DNA of 64,000 nucleotides from WTJO01 sp965660165 (GTDB taxonomy: Bacteria > Pseudomonadota > Alphaproteobacteria > Puniceispirillales > Puniceispirillaceae), in NCBI GenBank assembly GCA_965660165.1, contig CBFHYU010000006.1, positions 1 to 64,000 of the forward strand. Direction: 5' to 3'. Shown here one piece after another: positions 35,221 through 42,384 of this stretch. Each line of letters starts with the position of its first letter. The stretch's first letter is position 1. Position numbers and translations under genes: made by a program. The notes beneath the pieces were generated by a model, which saw only the letters and a program-made list of their open reading frames with translations, searched no databases and was not told where the DNA came from.

Positions 35221-36173
35221 CTGCTCATCTTCTGCTCTATCTCATGCAGGATACGCATGGCAGGCAAACAGTCTGCAAGACTAGCATTTGGCGTTTCATC
35301 TGAGATAATGGCGCGGACAAACTCTCTGTCAATCAGCTCAATACCGTTCATCGATACATCTACTGACGATACATCTATCTGGTTTTCTTTACCGTCAAAC
35401 AAATCATCATATCGTGCCAGATAAGTGCCATTATCACAGATATATCTGAAAAAGCTTCCCAATGGCCCATCATTATTAAACGACAATGATAGGGTGCATA
35501 ATTTGCCAGACTGTGTTTTTAGCAAAATAGCCATATCCATTGAAATCCCTAGCTGAGGATGTTCAGGGCCTTGTACGGCCTGAACCTCAACCACTGGCTC
35601 ACCTGTCTGATAGCAAAATAAATCTACTGTATGGCAGGCATGATGCCACAATAGATGATCTGTCCATGAACGTGGCTCACCCTTTGCGTTCATGTTAGAG
35701 CGTCTGAAAAAATAGGTCTGAACATCAAGTTGCTGAATAGATAGCTCACCTGCTTTGATTTTATGATGCACCCATTGATGAGAAGGGTTGAATCTGCGCA
35801 CATGCCCTGCCATCGCCACACAGCCTGTTTCCAGTTGTTTTGCGACCAGCTTTTCTGAATCGGCAAGCGTATCAGCCATTGGGATTTCGATCATCACATG
35901 CTTGCCAGCACCCATTGCAGCAATGCCTTGTTCGGCATGAAGCTGTGTTGGTGTTGCCAGAATAACTGCATCAATCTCGTCACAATCAATCAATGACTGA
36001 TAATCATCAAACCGCAATGGCACATGAAATGTATCCGCAATCGCATCTGCCTTTTGCATGCTAGTAGCCATCACCGCACGCACCTCAGCATCGTCTATCT
36101 GAGCAAGCGCCTCTAAGTGCTTTGTTCCAAAGGCACCATTTGCGCCTGCGACTGCTATTCTTGGCTTGCTCAT
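35217..36173 (-). CDS. ligC: 4-carboxy-2-hydroxymuconate-6-semialdehyde dehydrogenase
   Basis: A 318-residue Gfo/Idh/MocA-fold dehydrogenase. IAVAGANGAFGTKHLEAL is the NAD(P) loop; ILATPTQLHAEQGIAAM, VEIP-like VMIEIPMADTLADSE, GHVRRFNPSHQWVH, QTYFFRRSNMNAKGEPRSW and SLSFNNDGPLGSFFRYI match LigC closely in order. It oxidises the hemiacetal of the ring-cleavage product to 2-pyrone-4,6-dicarboxylate. It overlaps ligB upstream and ligU downstream by four bases each. Confidence 0.93.
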   Translation of the reverse strand: MSKPRIAVAGANGAFGTKHLEALAQIDDAEVRAVMATSMQKADAIADTFHVPLRFDDYQSLIDCDEIDAVILATPTQLHAEQGIAAMGAGKHVMIEIPMADTLADSEKLVAKQLETGCVAMAGHVRRFNPSHQWVHHKIKAGELSIQQLDVQTYFFRRSNMNAKGEPRSWTDHLLWHHACHTVDLFCYQTGEPVVEVQAVQGPEHPQLGISMDMAILLKTQSGKLCTLSLSFNNDGPLGSFFRYICDNGTYLARYDDLFDGKENQIDVSSVDVSMNGIELIDREFVRAIISDETPNASLADCLPAMRILHEIEQKMSR

Positions 36174-37015
36174 ATTGATGAATTTTCCAAAATAATTGCC
36201 CCATAGGCAGTTGCCGATACAGGAATATGATAAAACCGATAGGCCTCTTTTACCTTATCATTGAGCGCGCCCCGCATCACATTCCACATAATCATCTCAA
36301 TTCCTTCACAGCCAGCCTCACGGATAAAATCTGTATGGCTAAATTTGGTATTGGCAAGCGGGTCAGCGACCAGATTATCTAAAAAGGTTTTGTCAAATTC
36401 AGGATTAACAACCCCTGCACGCTCGCCGCCTAGCTGGTGAGATAGACCACCTGTTCCCCAAATACCAACCGAAATATCCTGATCAAAACTCGCCACAGCA
36501 CGGCCTATTGCCTGCCCTAGCTTGAAACAGCGTGCCGCCGTTGGCAATGGATGCTGGATAACATTCACACATAGTGGCACTACCGCCGCTGGCCATTCAT
36601 CAGGCTGGTCATAAGCGATAGATAACGGCACTGTCAGCCCATGATCTACATCTAACGAGCCAGCCACAGCCATATCAAATTCGTCTGCCATTAGCTGTTC
36701 AACCAAATGCCATGCAAGTTCGGGATGACCCTTTACAACAGGGACGTTTCGGGCACCCCAGCCTTCATCAGCAGGCTGAAATTCCTCTGACACACCAATG
36801 GTAAAGGTAGAATAGCCATCTAGTGAATATGAGGTGGCATGATCATTAAAGACGATAATATTTACATCTGGAACATTCTGTTTATGCCATGCACGCAATG
36901 GCTCAAAGCCTTTGAAAAGGGGCTGCCAATAGGGCTCGTCTGTTTTGCCATTATCCATAGCAGCGCCTACGCCTGGCACATGCGATGTACCCATTCCTGC
37001 CAGTATTTTTGCCAT
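36170..37015 (-). CDS. ligB: Protocatechuate 4,5-dioxygenase, beta (catalytic) subunit
   Basis: A 281-residue type II extradiol dioxygenase. MAKILAGMGTSHVPGVGAAM places the iron ligand His12, VFNDHATSY supplies His59, and the later AGCEGIEMIMWNVM stretch should contain the Glu ligand. SLDVDHGLTVPLSIAY holds the conserved active-site His of LigB. It cleaves protocatechuate between C4 and C5 with O2 in a complex with LigA. It starts at the ligA stop (TAATG, one base shared), as expected for the two subunits of one enzyme. Confidence 0.95.
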   Translation of the reverse strand: MAKILAGMGTSHVPGVGAAMDNGKTDEPYWQPLFKGFEPLRAWHKQNVPDVNIIVFNDHATSYSLDGYSTFTIGVSEEFQPADEGWGARNVPVVKGHPELAWHLVEQLMADEFDMAVAGSLDVDHGLTVPLSIAYDQPDEWPAAVVPLCVNVIQHPLPTAARCFKLGQAIGRAVASFDQDISVGIWGTGGLSHQLGGERAGVVNPEFDKTFLDNLVADPLANTKFSHTDFIREAGCEGIEMIMWNVMRGALNDKVKEAYRFYHIPVSATAYGAIILENSSI

Positions 37016-37419
37016 TATCTGTTATCCTTTTGCTGTTCTTCTATGCTTCTATTGCCATCAATAGGTCTGCCGCCATTCATCATCATTTGCTGAAACTCAT
37101 CAAAGCTCAGCTCAGGGTTGCTCATCTTGCCATACATAACTTGCGGCGGCTGTTTGTCATGGCTAACCAGCTTAAAGGTATAATAGACATTTGCGCCAAG
37201 TTTAAGCATGCGGAGATAGTCTCTGTCTTGAACTGCCTGCTTTTGTTCTTCTGTGATTTTGAATTTGGCAAGATAGCCAAGCTCATCTGCTGCAAATTCT
37301 GCCCGACATTCTGATTTGTTCAATGTCATCAGAAACATATTAAGATGATACCCACGCCGATATTGCCGGCTATCAAGCACATAGGTGCCTGGCACATCAT
37401 CATAATCTCTTGCTGTCAT
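37015..37419 (-). CDS. ligA: Protocatechuate 4,5-dioxygenase, alpha subunit
   Basis: A 134-residue all-helical LigA. DVPGTYVLDSRQYRRGYHLNMF, FLMTLNKSECRAEFAADE and LKLGANVYYTFKLVSHD are the family landmarks; YGKMSNPELS closes the domain. It packs over the LigB active site. The ATG at 37419 has AGGAG eight bases upstream and is preferred over one eight codons before. It is the first gene of the lig operon; a plausible promoter lies at 37467-37495. Confidence 0.95.
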   Translation of the reverse strand: MTARDYDDVPGTYVLDSRQYRRGYHLNMFLMTLNKSECRAEFAADELGYLAKFKITEEQKQAVQDRDYLRMLKLGANVYYTFKLVSHDKQPPQVMYGKMSNPELSFDEFQQMMMNGGRPIDGNRSIEEQQKDNR

Positions 37420-37466
37420 ATTCTTGTCTCCTGAATAGCTCATCAGTAACTGCTACTGTGAATTAT

Positions 37467-37512
37467 ATTATTCTAAAGCAATGGCAAAGATGCAAGGCTA
37501 ATCACAATAGCC
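37467..37512 (-). promoter_or_regulatory. Putative promoter and operator of the lig operon
   Basis: On the minus strand TTGCAT (37495-37490) and AATAAT (37472-37467) are separated by 17 bases, a good sigma-70-type pair 48 bases before the ligA start. Directly upstream of the -35 box lies GGCTA-N7-TAGCC (37512-37496), a short inverted repeat in the position where an activator would bind. No LysR or IclR regulator gene occurs in the window, so a regulator elsewhere would act here. Confidence 0.45.
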
Positions 37513-37542
37513 AGCAGACTAAAGATATATTTTTTTGAACGG

Positions 37543-38310
37543 TTAATATCTAAATGAGGGGTCTAGCCGTTCGACAATTCTGATCATCGCCATTAACGCA
37601 TCCTCACCTGCCCCAAATTTTGGATTGAAATTCAGTGAATCTTTTACACATTTCTCTAGCACTGGCTTAGCTATCTGGCGTTGTTTACCTAGTGGCGCGG
37701 ACGCTATCTGGATTTCGCACGCGCGGTTTACTAGCCACATAAGCGAGAATGCCTGAGCCAAATTTGCGCCAATAATCACAGGCCCATGATTGCGCAACAT
37801 CAATACAGGGCAATCCCCTGCACTGTCTAAAATGCGCTGGCCTTCATCTTCATAAATGGTAATGCCTTCAAATTCGTGATAGGCGATTTTGCCATATAGC
37901 TGTGCGGAATAGAAATTGGTAAAGCTTAGCCCTTCTTCTGCACAGCAAACAGCCGCCGTTGGGGTTGTATGCACATGCATCACACAATTACCAGCCTCAC
38001 CTCGATATTTGTGAATAGCGCTATGAAAGGTAAAGCCAGCTGGATTTATCGGCCAATCAGAATTGCCAATGATTGTCCCATCTAAATCAACCTTTACCAG
38101 ATTTGACGCTGTTATTTCTGAATAATGCAACCCAAATGGGTTAATCAGGAAATGATCTTCTGGGCCAGGCACACGCAATGAGATATGGTTATAGATTGAT
38201 TCATCCCATCCGAAATAGGCAAAAATACGGTAGGTTGCGGCAAGCCTCACGCGGGCGGTCCATTCATCTTGGCCAATATGCTTTGGTTTTTCAAACTGGC
38301 TGATGCTCAT
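37543..38310 (-). CDS. Class II aldolase/adducin family protein
   Basis: A 255-residue aldolase-II fold. The zinc-binding HVHTTPTAAV block, LRNHGPVIIGANLAQAF (third His) and the start QDEWTARVRLAATYRIFAYFGWDES are typical. Members cleave or decarboxylate small oxygenated acids or act as sugar-phosphate aldolases. It precedes ligA on the same strand with a 123-base gap containing a promoter-like site, so it may be a separate unit. Whether it takes part in aromatic breakdown, for instance decarboxylating a phenolic acid, cannot be told from sequence. Confidence 0.83.
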   Translation of the reverse strand: MSISQFEKPKHIGQDEWTARVRLAATYRIFAYFGWDESIYNHISLRVPGPEDHFLINPFGLHYSEITASNLVKVDLDGTIIGNSDWPINPAGFTFHSAIHKYRGEAGNCVMHVHTTPTAAVCCAEEGLSFTNFYSAQLYGKIAYHEFEGITIYEDEGQRILDSAGDCPVLMLRNHGPVIIGANLAQAFSLMWLVNRACEIQIASAPLGKQRQIAKPVLEKCVKDSLNFNPKFGAGEDALMAMIRIVERLDPSFRY

Positions 38311-38440
38311 AATATATTCCCTGACAGATGTTAGATATAGCCACCCATATTGTCATAACAGACCACACTCTTTACTCTGTTACTAAGCAGATTACTGCGG
38401 TAATCACGCAAAAGTCAATTTGAGGAAACAGGGGAATGTG

Positions 38441-39418
38441 ATGAATATATGTGTCTATGGGGTAGGCGCTATTGGCGCTATATTCGCCGCCCGACTTGCA
38501 CAATTAGGTGAAACCGTTTCAGTGGTAGCGCGCGGCGACACCTATGATGCCATCACGGCGCATGGAGTCGGGCTAGAGCTGGCAGGCGAAACAGCTATCT
38601 TTGCCCCTGTTAAGGCCGCTAGATCATTAGCAGAATTGCCGCCTCAAGATATCATTATCATTGCGGTCAAACAGCCCTCAATTGCAGAAATTGCTGAATC
38701 TATCGCCCCACATATCACGCCAGATACCCAAATAATTCTGGCAATGAATGGCGTGCCATGGTGGTTTTTAGATAATTTGGAAAGCGCCTCACAGGATAAT
38801 GTCCTGCAGTGTCTTGATCCAGATGGCAGATTGCGCAACTATCTGCCCACCAGCCAGATAATTGGGGCTGTTATTCACATGTCCAGCTTTATTTCTGCAC
38901 CAGGCATTGCCCATTTACGCGCTGGCAACAGCCTGATTCTTGGCAGAGCCAACCGCATATCTGACCAGCCCTTGCAGATGATTGCAAGCCTTTGCGAGCA
39001 GGCAGGGTTTGATGTGAAAACTAGTCCGTTTATTCATAAAGATATCTGGTTCAAATTGCTTGGCAATATGACGATGAACCCTATTTCTGCGCTCACCCGT
39101 TCAACCACAGACAAGATTTTAGACGACAAACAACTTAATCAATTTGTCTGTCATATTATGACAGAAGCTTTGGCCATAGGCGCCATGCTAGGCATAGAGC
39201 TTGAAACCACACCGCAAGAACGAAATCGCGTCACACGCGCATTAGGCGCCATGCGTACCTCAATGCTTCAAGATATAGAGGCAGGCAGAACATTAGAATA
39301 TGAAGCGTTACTTGGCAGTGTTATAGAAATTGCTGACAAGATTGGCTATCAGGCGCATCATATCAATATCCTGTATGGTCTAATTGGTTTGCTTGCTTCA
39401 TCACAAACCGCCGATTAA
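38441..39418 (+). CDS. Ketopantoate reductase-family protein (ApbA/PanE)
   Basis: A 325-residue two-domain reductase. MNICVYGVGAIGAIFAARLAQ gives the GxGxxG nucleotide loop; FKLLGNMTMNPISALTRST is the ApbA_C landmark. The ATG at 38441 has AGGGGA close upstream and is chosen over a TTG seven codons earlier. Classical PanE reduces 2-dehydropantoate, but several paralogues reduce other 2-oxo acids. It lies divergently from the class II aldolase and 29 bases before an FAD oxidoreductase, which suggests a catabolic rather than a vitamin role. Confidence 0.82.
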   Translation: MNICVYGVGAIGAIFAARLAQLGETVSVVARGDTYDAITAHGVGLELAGETAIFAPVKAARSLAELPPQDIIIIAVKQPSIAEIAESIAPHITPDTQIILAMNGVPWWFLDNLESASQDNVLQCLDPDGRLRNYLPTSQIIGAVIHMSSFISAPGIAHLRAGNSLILGRANRISDQPLQMIASLCEQAGFDVKTSPFIHKDIWFKLLGNMTMNPISALTRSTTDKILDDKQLNQFVCHIMTEALAIGAMLGIELETTPQERNRVTRALGAMRTSMLQDIEAGRTLEYEALLGSVIEIADKIGYQAHHINILYGLIGLLASSQTAD

Positions 39419-39447
39419 CCTGTTGATAGATAGATGAGAAGGCTCAA

Positions 39448-40740
39448 ATGACAGAGATGACACAGCCCTATTGGTGGGAGGCAACCCCGCCTGCTAGCGT
39501 ACCCGCCTCAGACATTCCGCAACAGGCGGAAATCGTGATCATAGGCGCAGGCTTTACTGGACTATCTGCAGCGATTACGCTGGCGCGTGCTGGCAAAGAT
39601 GTGGTGGTGTTTGAAAAAGGCAAGATAGGTGAAGCTGCCTCTGCCAGAAATGGCGGCATCACCAGCGGCAATCTAAGATATAGCCATGCCCAGCTAAGCA
39701 AGAAATTTGGACCAGCAAAAGCAGATGCTATTGAAGCTGAATCTTTTGCGGCGCGTGCTGATTTGCATGATTTTGTCAGCACTGAGAAGATTGACTGTGA
39801 CTATCAAGATTCAGGTCGCATGGTCGGGCTATATAATACAGATTCAGAAGATAGCATCAAGGCAGAGCTAGACCGTATTGAGGCGCGTTATGGCATTAAG
39901 GGTCACTATATCCCGCCTTCTGCCCTATCAGATTATACCGCAAGCAAGCATTATAAAGCAGGGCTGTTTCGTGAGGATATTGGCGGCATTCATCCTGGCA
40001 AGCTATTGCATGAGATGATGCGGCTTGCCATTGAAGCAGGGGCACAGATCCATACCCAGACAGCAGTTACTAGCATGATACGTAAGGGCGCTGATTTTAT
40101 TATCACAGCAGATAATCATCAGCTCACCGCAGAGCATGTCATCGTTGCAACCAACGCCTATACAGATAACGCGCTCCCATGGCTAAAGCGGCGGCTTGTA
40201 CCTGTTATATCTGAAATCATTGTAACAGAACAGCTAGGTAAGAATCAGGTACGCGCGCTGATGCCAAAATTAAGCATGTTTGGCGAGGCAAGACGGATTG
40301 GCTATTATTATCGGCCGACCCCAGATGGCAACCGTATTTTGCTAGGAGGCAGGCGACTTACTCATACCGACAACGCCTCCAAAGCCTTGCTTCATCGCGG
40401 ATTGGCAACATTATTCCCTGAATTAGATGATGCCAAGATTGATCATTACTGGTCTGGCTTTGTGGGATTTCCTTTTGATCAAACACCAAAGCTTGCCGTG
40501 CATGATGGGGTGATTTATCCTTGCGGCTTTTGCGGTTCTGGTACGGTATGGGCACGCTGGATGGGACAAAAAGCAGCCTTAATGATATTGGGCAAAGACA
40601 CAGATAGTGCCTTTGCCCATATGACTATGCGTTCTATGCCATTTTATTTTGGGGGATTTGATTCAGACTCCCCATGGTTTGCAAAGCTGGCAATTAGCTA
40701 TTACCGCATACGTGATATGATTAGCCCGCTAAAAAGCTGA
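39448..40740 (+). CDS. DAO-family FAD oxidoreductase (PuuB-like)
   Basis: A 430-residue flavoprotein. EIVIIGAGFTGLSAAITLARAG is the FAD loop, AASARNGGITSGNL follows, and VIYPCGFCGSGTVWARWMGQK is the C-terminal FAD-contact segment. The arrangement resembles gamma-glutamylputrescine oxidase and related amine oxidases. It would oxidise a secondary or primary amine to an aldehyde or imine. It is 29 bases after the ApbA-like gene and probably co-transcribed. The substrate is unknown. Confidence 0.83.
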   Translation: MTEMTQPYWWEATPPASVPASDIPQQAEIVIIGAGFTGLSAAITLARAGKDVVVFEKGKIGEAASARNGGITSGNLRYSHAQLSKKFGPAKADAIEAESFAARADLHDFVSTEKIDCDYQDSGRMVGLYNTDSEDSIKAELDRIEARYGIKGHYIPPSALSDYTASKHYKAGLFREDIGGIHPGKLLHEMMRLAIEAGAQIHTQTAVTSMIRKGADFIITADNHQLTAEHVIVATNAYTDNALPWLKRRLVPVISEIIVTEQLGKNQVRALMPKLSMFGEARRIGYYYRPTPDGNRILLGGRRLTHTDNASKALLHRGLATLFPELDDAKIDHYWSGFVGFPFDQTPKLAVHDGVIYPCGFCGSGTVWARWMGQKAALMILGKDTDSAFAHMTMRSMPFYFGGFDSDSPWFAKLAISYYRIRDMISPLKS

Positions 40741-40744
40741 CCCG

Positions 40745-42154
40745 TTATGCAAGCTCAAACAGAACGTCAGTATTGTTGGGATCAAGGCTAGCATAATTTA
40801 TCCCCTCAAATGTCACCAACGTTGCATTTGTAGCGCTATCAATCACAAGCAGATTACCATCCACATTATTTCCCAACAACAGGTCTACCACCGACTTTCC
40901 TTCAAGCCGAATTTTATCGCCTTCGGCAAGGCTGAAATCGGTAATTGTATCTCTGCCGCTACCGCCATGCAGAAAGTCATTACCAGCATCTCCATAGATC
41001 AAATCTGCATCACCGCCGCCAAAAATTCTGTCTCTGCCTTCACCGCCATATAGCGTGTCATCCCCATTGCCGCCAGCTATCTTATCCTTGCCATCATGTC
41101 CAAAAATCCAGTCTTGAGCTTTGCCGCCAATCAGATTATTCGCTTTGCTATCCCCTTCGATAATAGTATTGGCAAACGCCTTTGCCGACTCTGAATCTGT
41201 TCTATTCAATCCATATGAGCTATGCCACGCATCAACTGAGATATTTTCAATTGATCTTAAGCTGGTTTTCTCAGCGATTGGCGTCGGCGCAGAAGGATTT
41301 TTGGGGTCATAGCCCTCTATATCAACAGCAGTATTAAATAGCGAATAGGCATAGCCCTCACTCAGGCGCACCCATAAATCAATATTTATATTTCCAATAT
41401 CGCTATGATCTGCCAAAAGCTCGGTAAGCGCAGTCCTGTCATCATCTGAAAATAAATTGCTGGTATCAACGCTATCATCAAATAGGCTTACTGCCGCCGC
41501 ATCCTCAGTGCCGTAATTTATAACAATCGGGGTAAGAAACGTGAAATAGGCTGTGTCTTTTCCCTTCCCACCGTCAAGCGTATTGGTGCCTGTGCCTGGG
41601 CACAAAATATCGTTACCGCGCGCGCCTTTGAGGGTATCATCACCACCGCGACCAACCAGCACATCATTGCCTCTACCGCCATAAATCTGCTCGCCAAGAT
41701 AGCCGCCTGCAATATAATCATCGCCTTTCGTGCCAATAATCTTTGTGACTTTGCTACCAAGCGAATCTTCGGTGATATTCTGATAGATATTTTTATTCTT
41801 TTTCAGACCCGGATATTGATGGGCGCTGACCTTATACATATCCAGATGCAAATTCCCATACAGGCTATCTAAGGATAGCTTAGAGAGATCAAGTTTTCGG
41901 CCTGCTGATAGATCAGATTGCCCTGCCAGCAAATCTATTAACGCCTTATGCTGATAATATGACATATCACTGGTAATCAGCCCCATTTTTGGGCCACCTA
42001 TTGTGGGATATTGGTAGCTTTGTTCAGAAACAAGCAAATCATCTGCCGACAAATTTGTGATTGAAACGACGCCCCGAGCACCATATTCCCAAATTGCGTC
42101 TGCATTATATTCCCAGCTATTACTATTTTCAGTTAATCTATGTTTAGTTGTCAT
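40745..42154 (-). CDS. RTX (haemolysin-type calcium-binding repeat) protein
   Basis: A 469-residue secreted-type protein. Two blocks of GGxGxDxUx nonapeptides are seen: one around residues 140-200 (GTKGDDYIAGG, GGRGNDVLVG, GRGGDDTLKG, GARGNDILCPG) and a second towards residues 345-425 (GGNGDDTLYGG, GGEGRDRIFGG, GDAGNDFLHGG, GSGRDTITDF). These bind Ca2+ outside the cell and mark type I secretion substrates. The N-terminal 120 residues resemble no known enzyme. The ATG at 42154 has AAGGAG ten bases before. No type I secretion genes adjoin it. Confidence 0.85.
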   Translation of the reverse strand: MTTKHRLTENSNSWEYNADAIWEYGARGVVSITNLSADDLLVSEQSYQYPTIGGPKMGLITSDMSYYQHKALIDLLAGQSDLSAGRKLDLSKLSLDSLYGNLHLDMYKVSAHQYPGLKKNKNIYQNITEDSLGSKVTKIIGTKGDDYIAGGYLGEQIYGGRGNDVLVGRGGDDTLKGARGNDILCPGTGTNTLDGGKGKDTAYFTFLTPIVINYGTEDAAAVSLFDDSVDTSNLFSDDDRTALTELLADHSDIGNINIDLWVRLSEGYAYSLFNTAVDIEGYDPKNPSAPTPIAEKTSLRSIENISVDAWHSSYGLNRTDSESAKAFANTIIEGDSKANNLIGGKAQDWIFGHDGKDKIAGGNGDDTLYGGEGRDRIFGGGDADLIYGDAGNDFLHGGSGRDTITDFSLAEGDKIRLEGKSVVDLLLGNNVDGNLLVIDSATNATLVTFEGINYASLDPNNTDVLFELA

Positions 42155-42282
42155 TGAGTTTAGCTCCTTCAGTGTGCAAAAAATATTACCAGATACCAAT
42201 ACTCCTTCTGACGTTTATGTCATGCATCACAATACAATCTTTTATGTTATTTATAGTATTATCATTCTCTTTAAGATTGTAA

Positions 42283-42384
42283 CTCAAACTTTGCCCTTTT
42301 TATTGATATGACCTTAACTCAACCCCGCGTCGATGCGGGGGTAAGGTGCTCAAACTTTGCCCTTTTTATTGATATGACCTTAAC
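42283..42384. repeat. 36-base direct repeat pair flanking a long hairpin
   Basis: Bases 42283-42318 and 42349-42384 are identical over 36 positions (unit starts CTCAAACTTTGCCC). Between them is a strong hairpin: outer arms ACCTTA (42311-42316) and TAAGGT (42342-42347), inner arms CCCCGC (42323-42328) and GCGGGG (42335-42340), with a six-base loop. The second copy runs five bases into the 3' end of the reductive dehalogenase gene (stop at 42380-42382). This looks like a local duplication of the end of that gene's transcript around a structured element. Confidence 0.8.

Noticed and set aside
42057..42311. 84-residue + strand frame with a hydrophobic tail
   Set aside because: Overlaps the start of the RTX gene, whose start has a good ribosome site; the hydrophobic part comes from AT-rich intergenic DNA.
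42283..42384. Direct repeats as a CRISPR array
   Set aside because: Only two copies with a 30-base self-complementary spacer and no cas genes; it is a duplication around a hairpin.
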